From an uncultured Paraburkholderia sp. (GTDB lineage Bacteria; Pseudomonadota; Gammaproteobacteria; Burkholderiales; Burkholderiaceae), in NCBI GenBank assembly GCA_940747215.1, contig CALNWS010000008.1, positions 16,662-80,661 of the forward strand: a stretch of DNA of 64,000 bases, given 5' to 3'. The notes beneath the pieces are model-generated. The model ran no database searches, had not been told where the DNA came from, and saw only the letters and a program-made list of their open reading frames with translations. Of this stretch, positions 63,128-64,000 are shown piece by piece. Position 1 is the stretch's first letter. Every line of letters begins with the position of its first letter. Position numbers and translations under genes: made by a program.

Positions 63128-63965
63128 ATGCATAAATTGCTATTAGTCATACTGATACTTGCGGCGACAACGAGCGCCCAAGTTGCCGATACGATGTATG
63201 TCGAAGGTTTCGGCGGATCTGTCGAAAACGCATTTCGCGAGAAGATTATTCCTCCATTTGAGGCTAAAACCGGAATCAAGATGCTCTATGTGCTAAGTAA
63301 TTCGACAGATACATTGGCGAAATTGCAAGCGCAGAAGAATAGGCAAGAAATTTCGGTGGCCATCATCGACGATGCACCGATGAGCTTGGCCATCCAGTCG
63401 GGGCTCTGCGCGAAACTTGAAAACGGCCCAAATTCCAAGAATGTCTATCCCAGCGCCAAACGGGCGGGAGGCGAGGCTATCGGCCTTGGCTACGGTGCGA
63501 CAGGCCTGTACAACACCCAAAGTATTCGCAAATGGCTGGCCAGCACCCACGTCGTGGAAGGACCTGGATGACAAGCGTTACGCTGGAAAGCTGGTCATCC
63601 CGCCGATTAGTAATGGGTTCGGTCTGCTCACGCTCGTTATGGAAGCTCGTATGAACGGCGGCGAACGCAACATCAATCCCGGCTTCGATGCGATGAAGCG
63701 CACTTCTCCGGACGTGCTGGACTGGGAGCCTTCGCCCGGAAAGATGGCCGAGTTGCTGCAGACAGGAGATGCCGCAATAGAGGTTTGGGGCAATGGTCGA
63801 GTTCGGGCATTGGTTGCACAAGGGGTCCCAGTCAAATTCGTCTATCCAAAGGAAGGCGCGTTGATGATCTTGAGAGAGGTGGTCGCGGGAATTTGGACAG
63901 CCGGATCAGTGGAGCGGCCGGGGCCTGAGCCAGCGGATAATGCGGGCAGAGGAACCGGGGAATGA
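63128..63965 (+). pseudogene. Extracellular solute-binding protein (PotD/IdiA-like), frameshifted
   Basis: ATG at 63128 behind AAGGAGAG. Signal peptide MHKLLLVILILAATTSAQVA, then FGGSVENAFREKIIPPFEAK, VAIIDDAPMSLAIQSGLCAK and GLGYGATGLYNTQSIR. Near 63557 the frame shifts to SWKDLDDKRYAGKLVIPPIS, NGRVRALVAQGVPVKFVYPK and EGALMILREVVA. After 63880 the sequence no longer looks like the family (another indel or a truncation). Base composition is less GC-rich than the core genes, suggesting transfer. It may have paired with a PotA-like ATPase. Confidence 0.75.
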
Positions 63966-64000
63966 CAAAGGGAACCAGACGCACGCACTCAGCGGGGTTC

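Overview
The window looks like chromosome I of a Burkholderiaceae bacterium close to Paraburkholderia/Caballeronia. Supporting features are high GC, Burkholderia-type neighbourhoods (argS-SPOR protein-dsbA, dacC-dat-ybeD-lipB-lipA, birA-coaX, a two-gene split metH) and many Burkholderiales DUF families (DUF1840, DUF3567, DUF2917, DUF3108). About 21 genes totalling roughly 19 kb are clean: tag, rpsU, phaA, dsbA, argS, both metH genes, coaX, birA, dacC, lipB, lipA and others. More than 35 others carry stop codons, frameshifts, truncations or deletion junctions. The spared genes are mostly housekeeping and the lost ones mostly motility, nutrient uptake, regulation and sugar or fatty-acid catabolism. 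I infer recent genome erosion in a host-restricted lineage; the Burkholderia leaf-nodule symbionts of Psychotria/Ardisia are the best-known match. This is inference, not identification.

Layout. 0.3-8.1 kb: decayed H-NS-like protein, aquaporin, histidine phosphatase, HAD phosphatase, BadF-type kinase and aldo/keto reductase, with intact tag and rpsU. 8.2-15 kb: a dead flagellar filament locus (fliC, fliD, fliT, a TPR glycosyltransferase and a DegT aminotransferase). 15-20 kb: dead hydrolase, sbp and biotin genes (bioB, bioD and a ychJ-bioF chimera). 20-30.4 kb: acyl-CoA metabolism and aceK relics around intact phaA and mostly intact carbonic anhydrase, then relics of a metallo-hydrolase, two binding proteins and SDRs. 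30.4-39.2 kb: conserved core dsbA, SPOR protein, argS, split metH. 39.5-48.8 kb: enol-lactonase, IclR/FAH pair, phaM and ferritin-like protein intact among relics. 48.9-58.8 kb: rfaE2, coaX, birA, dacC, lipB and lipA intact, interrupted by broken dat, ybeD, gcvA, DUF2917 and an mlaE-hydrolase chimera. 58.8-64 kb: a scrambled, less GC-rich end with fragments of ugpQ, a DeoR regulator, an ABC ATPase, dctA, a phage-type integrase, a transposase-like piece and a solute-binding protein.

Together the surviving genes retain translation, cobalamin-dependent methionine synthesis, lipoylation, pantothenate phosphorylation, cell-wall maturation, disulfide formation, LPS heptose activation and PHB-related functions. 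Biotin synthesis is lost while biotin ligase (birA) is kept, which predicts dependence on external biotin. Three recurrent damage modes stand out: 12-20 bp tandem duplications, deletions that fuse two genes (two of them as open chimeric frames), and paired compensating indels that leave full-length frames with a scrambled interior.
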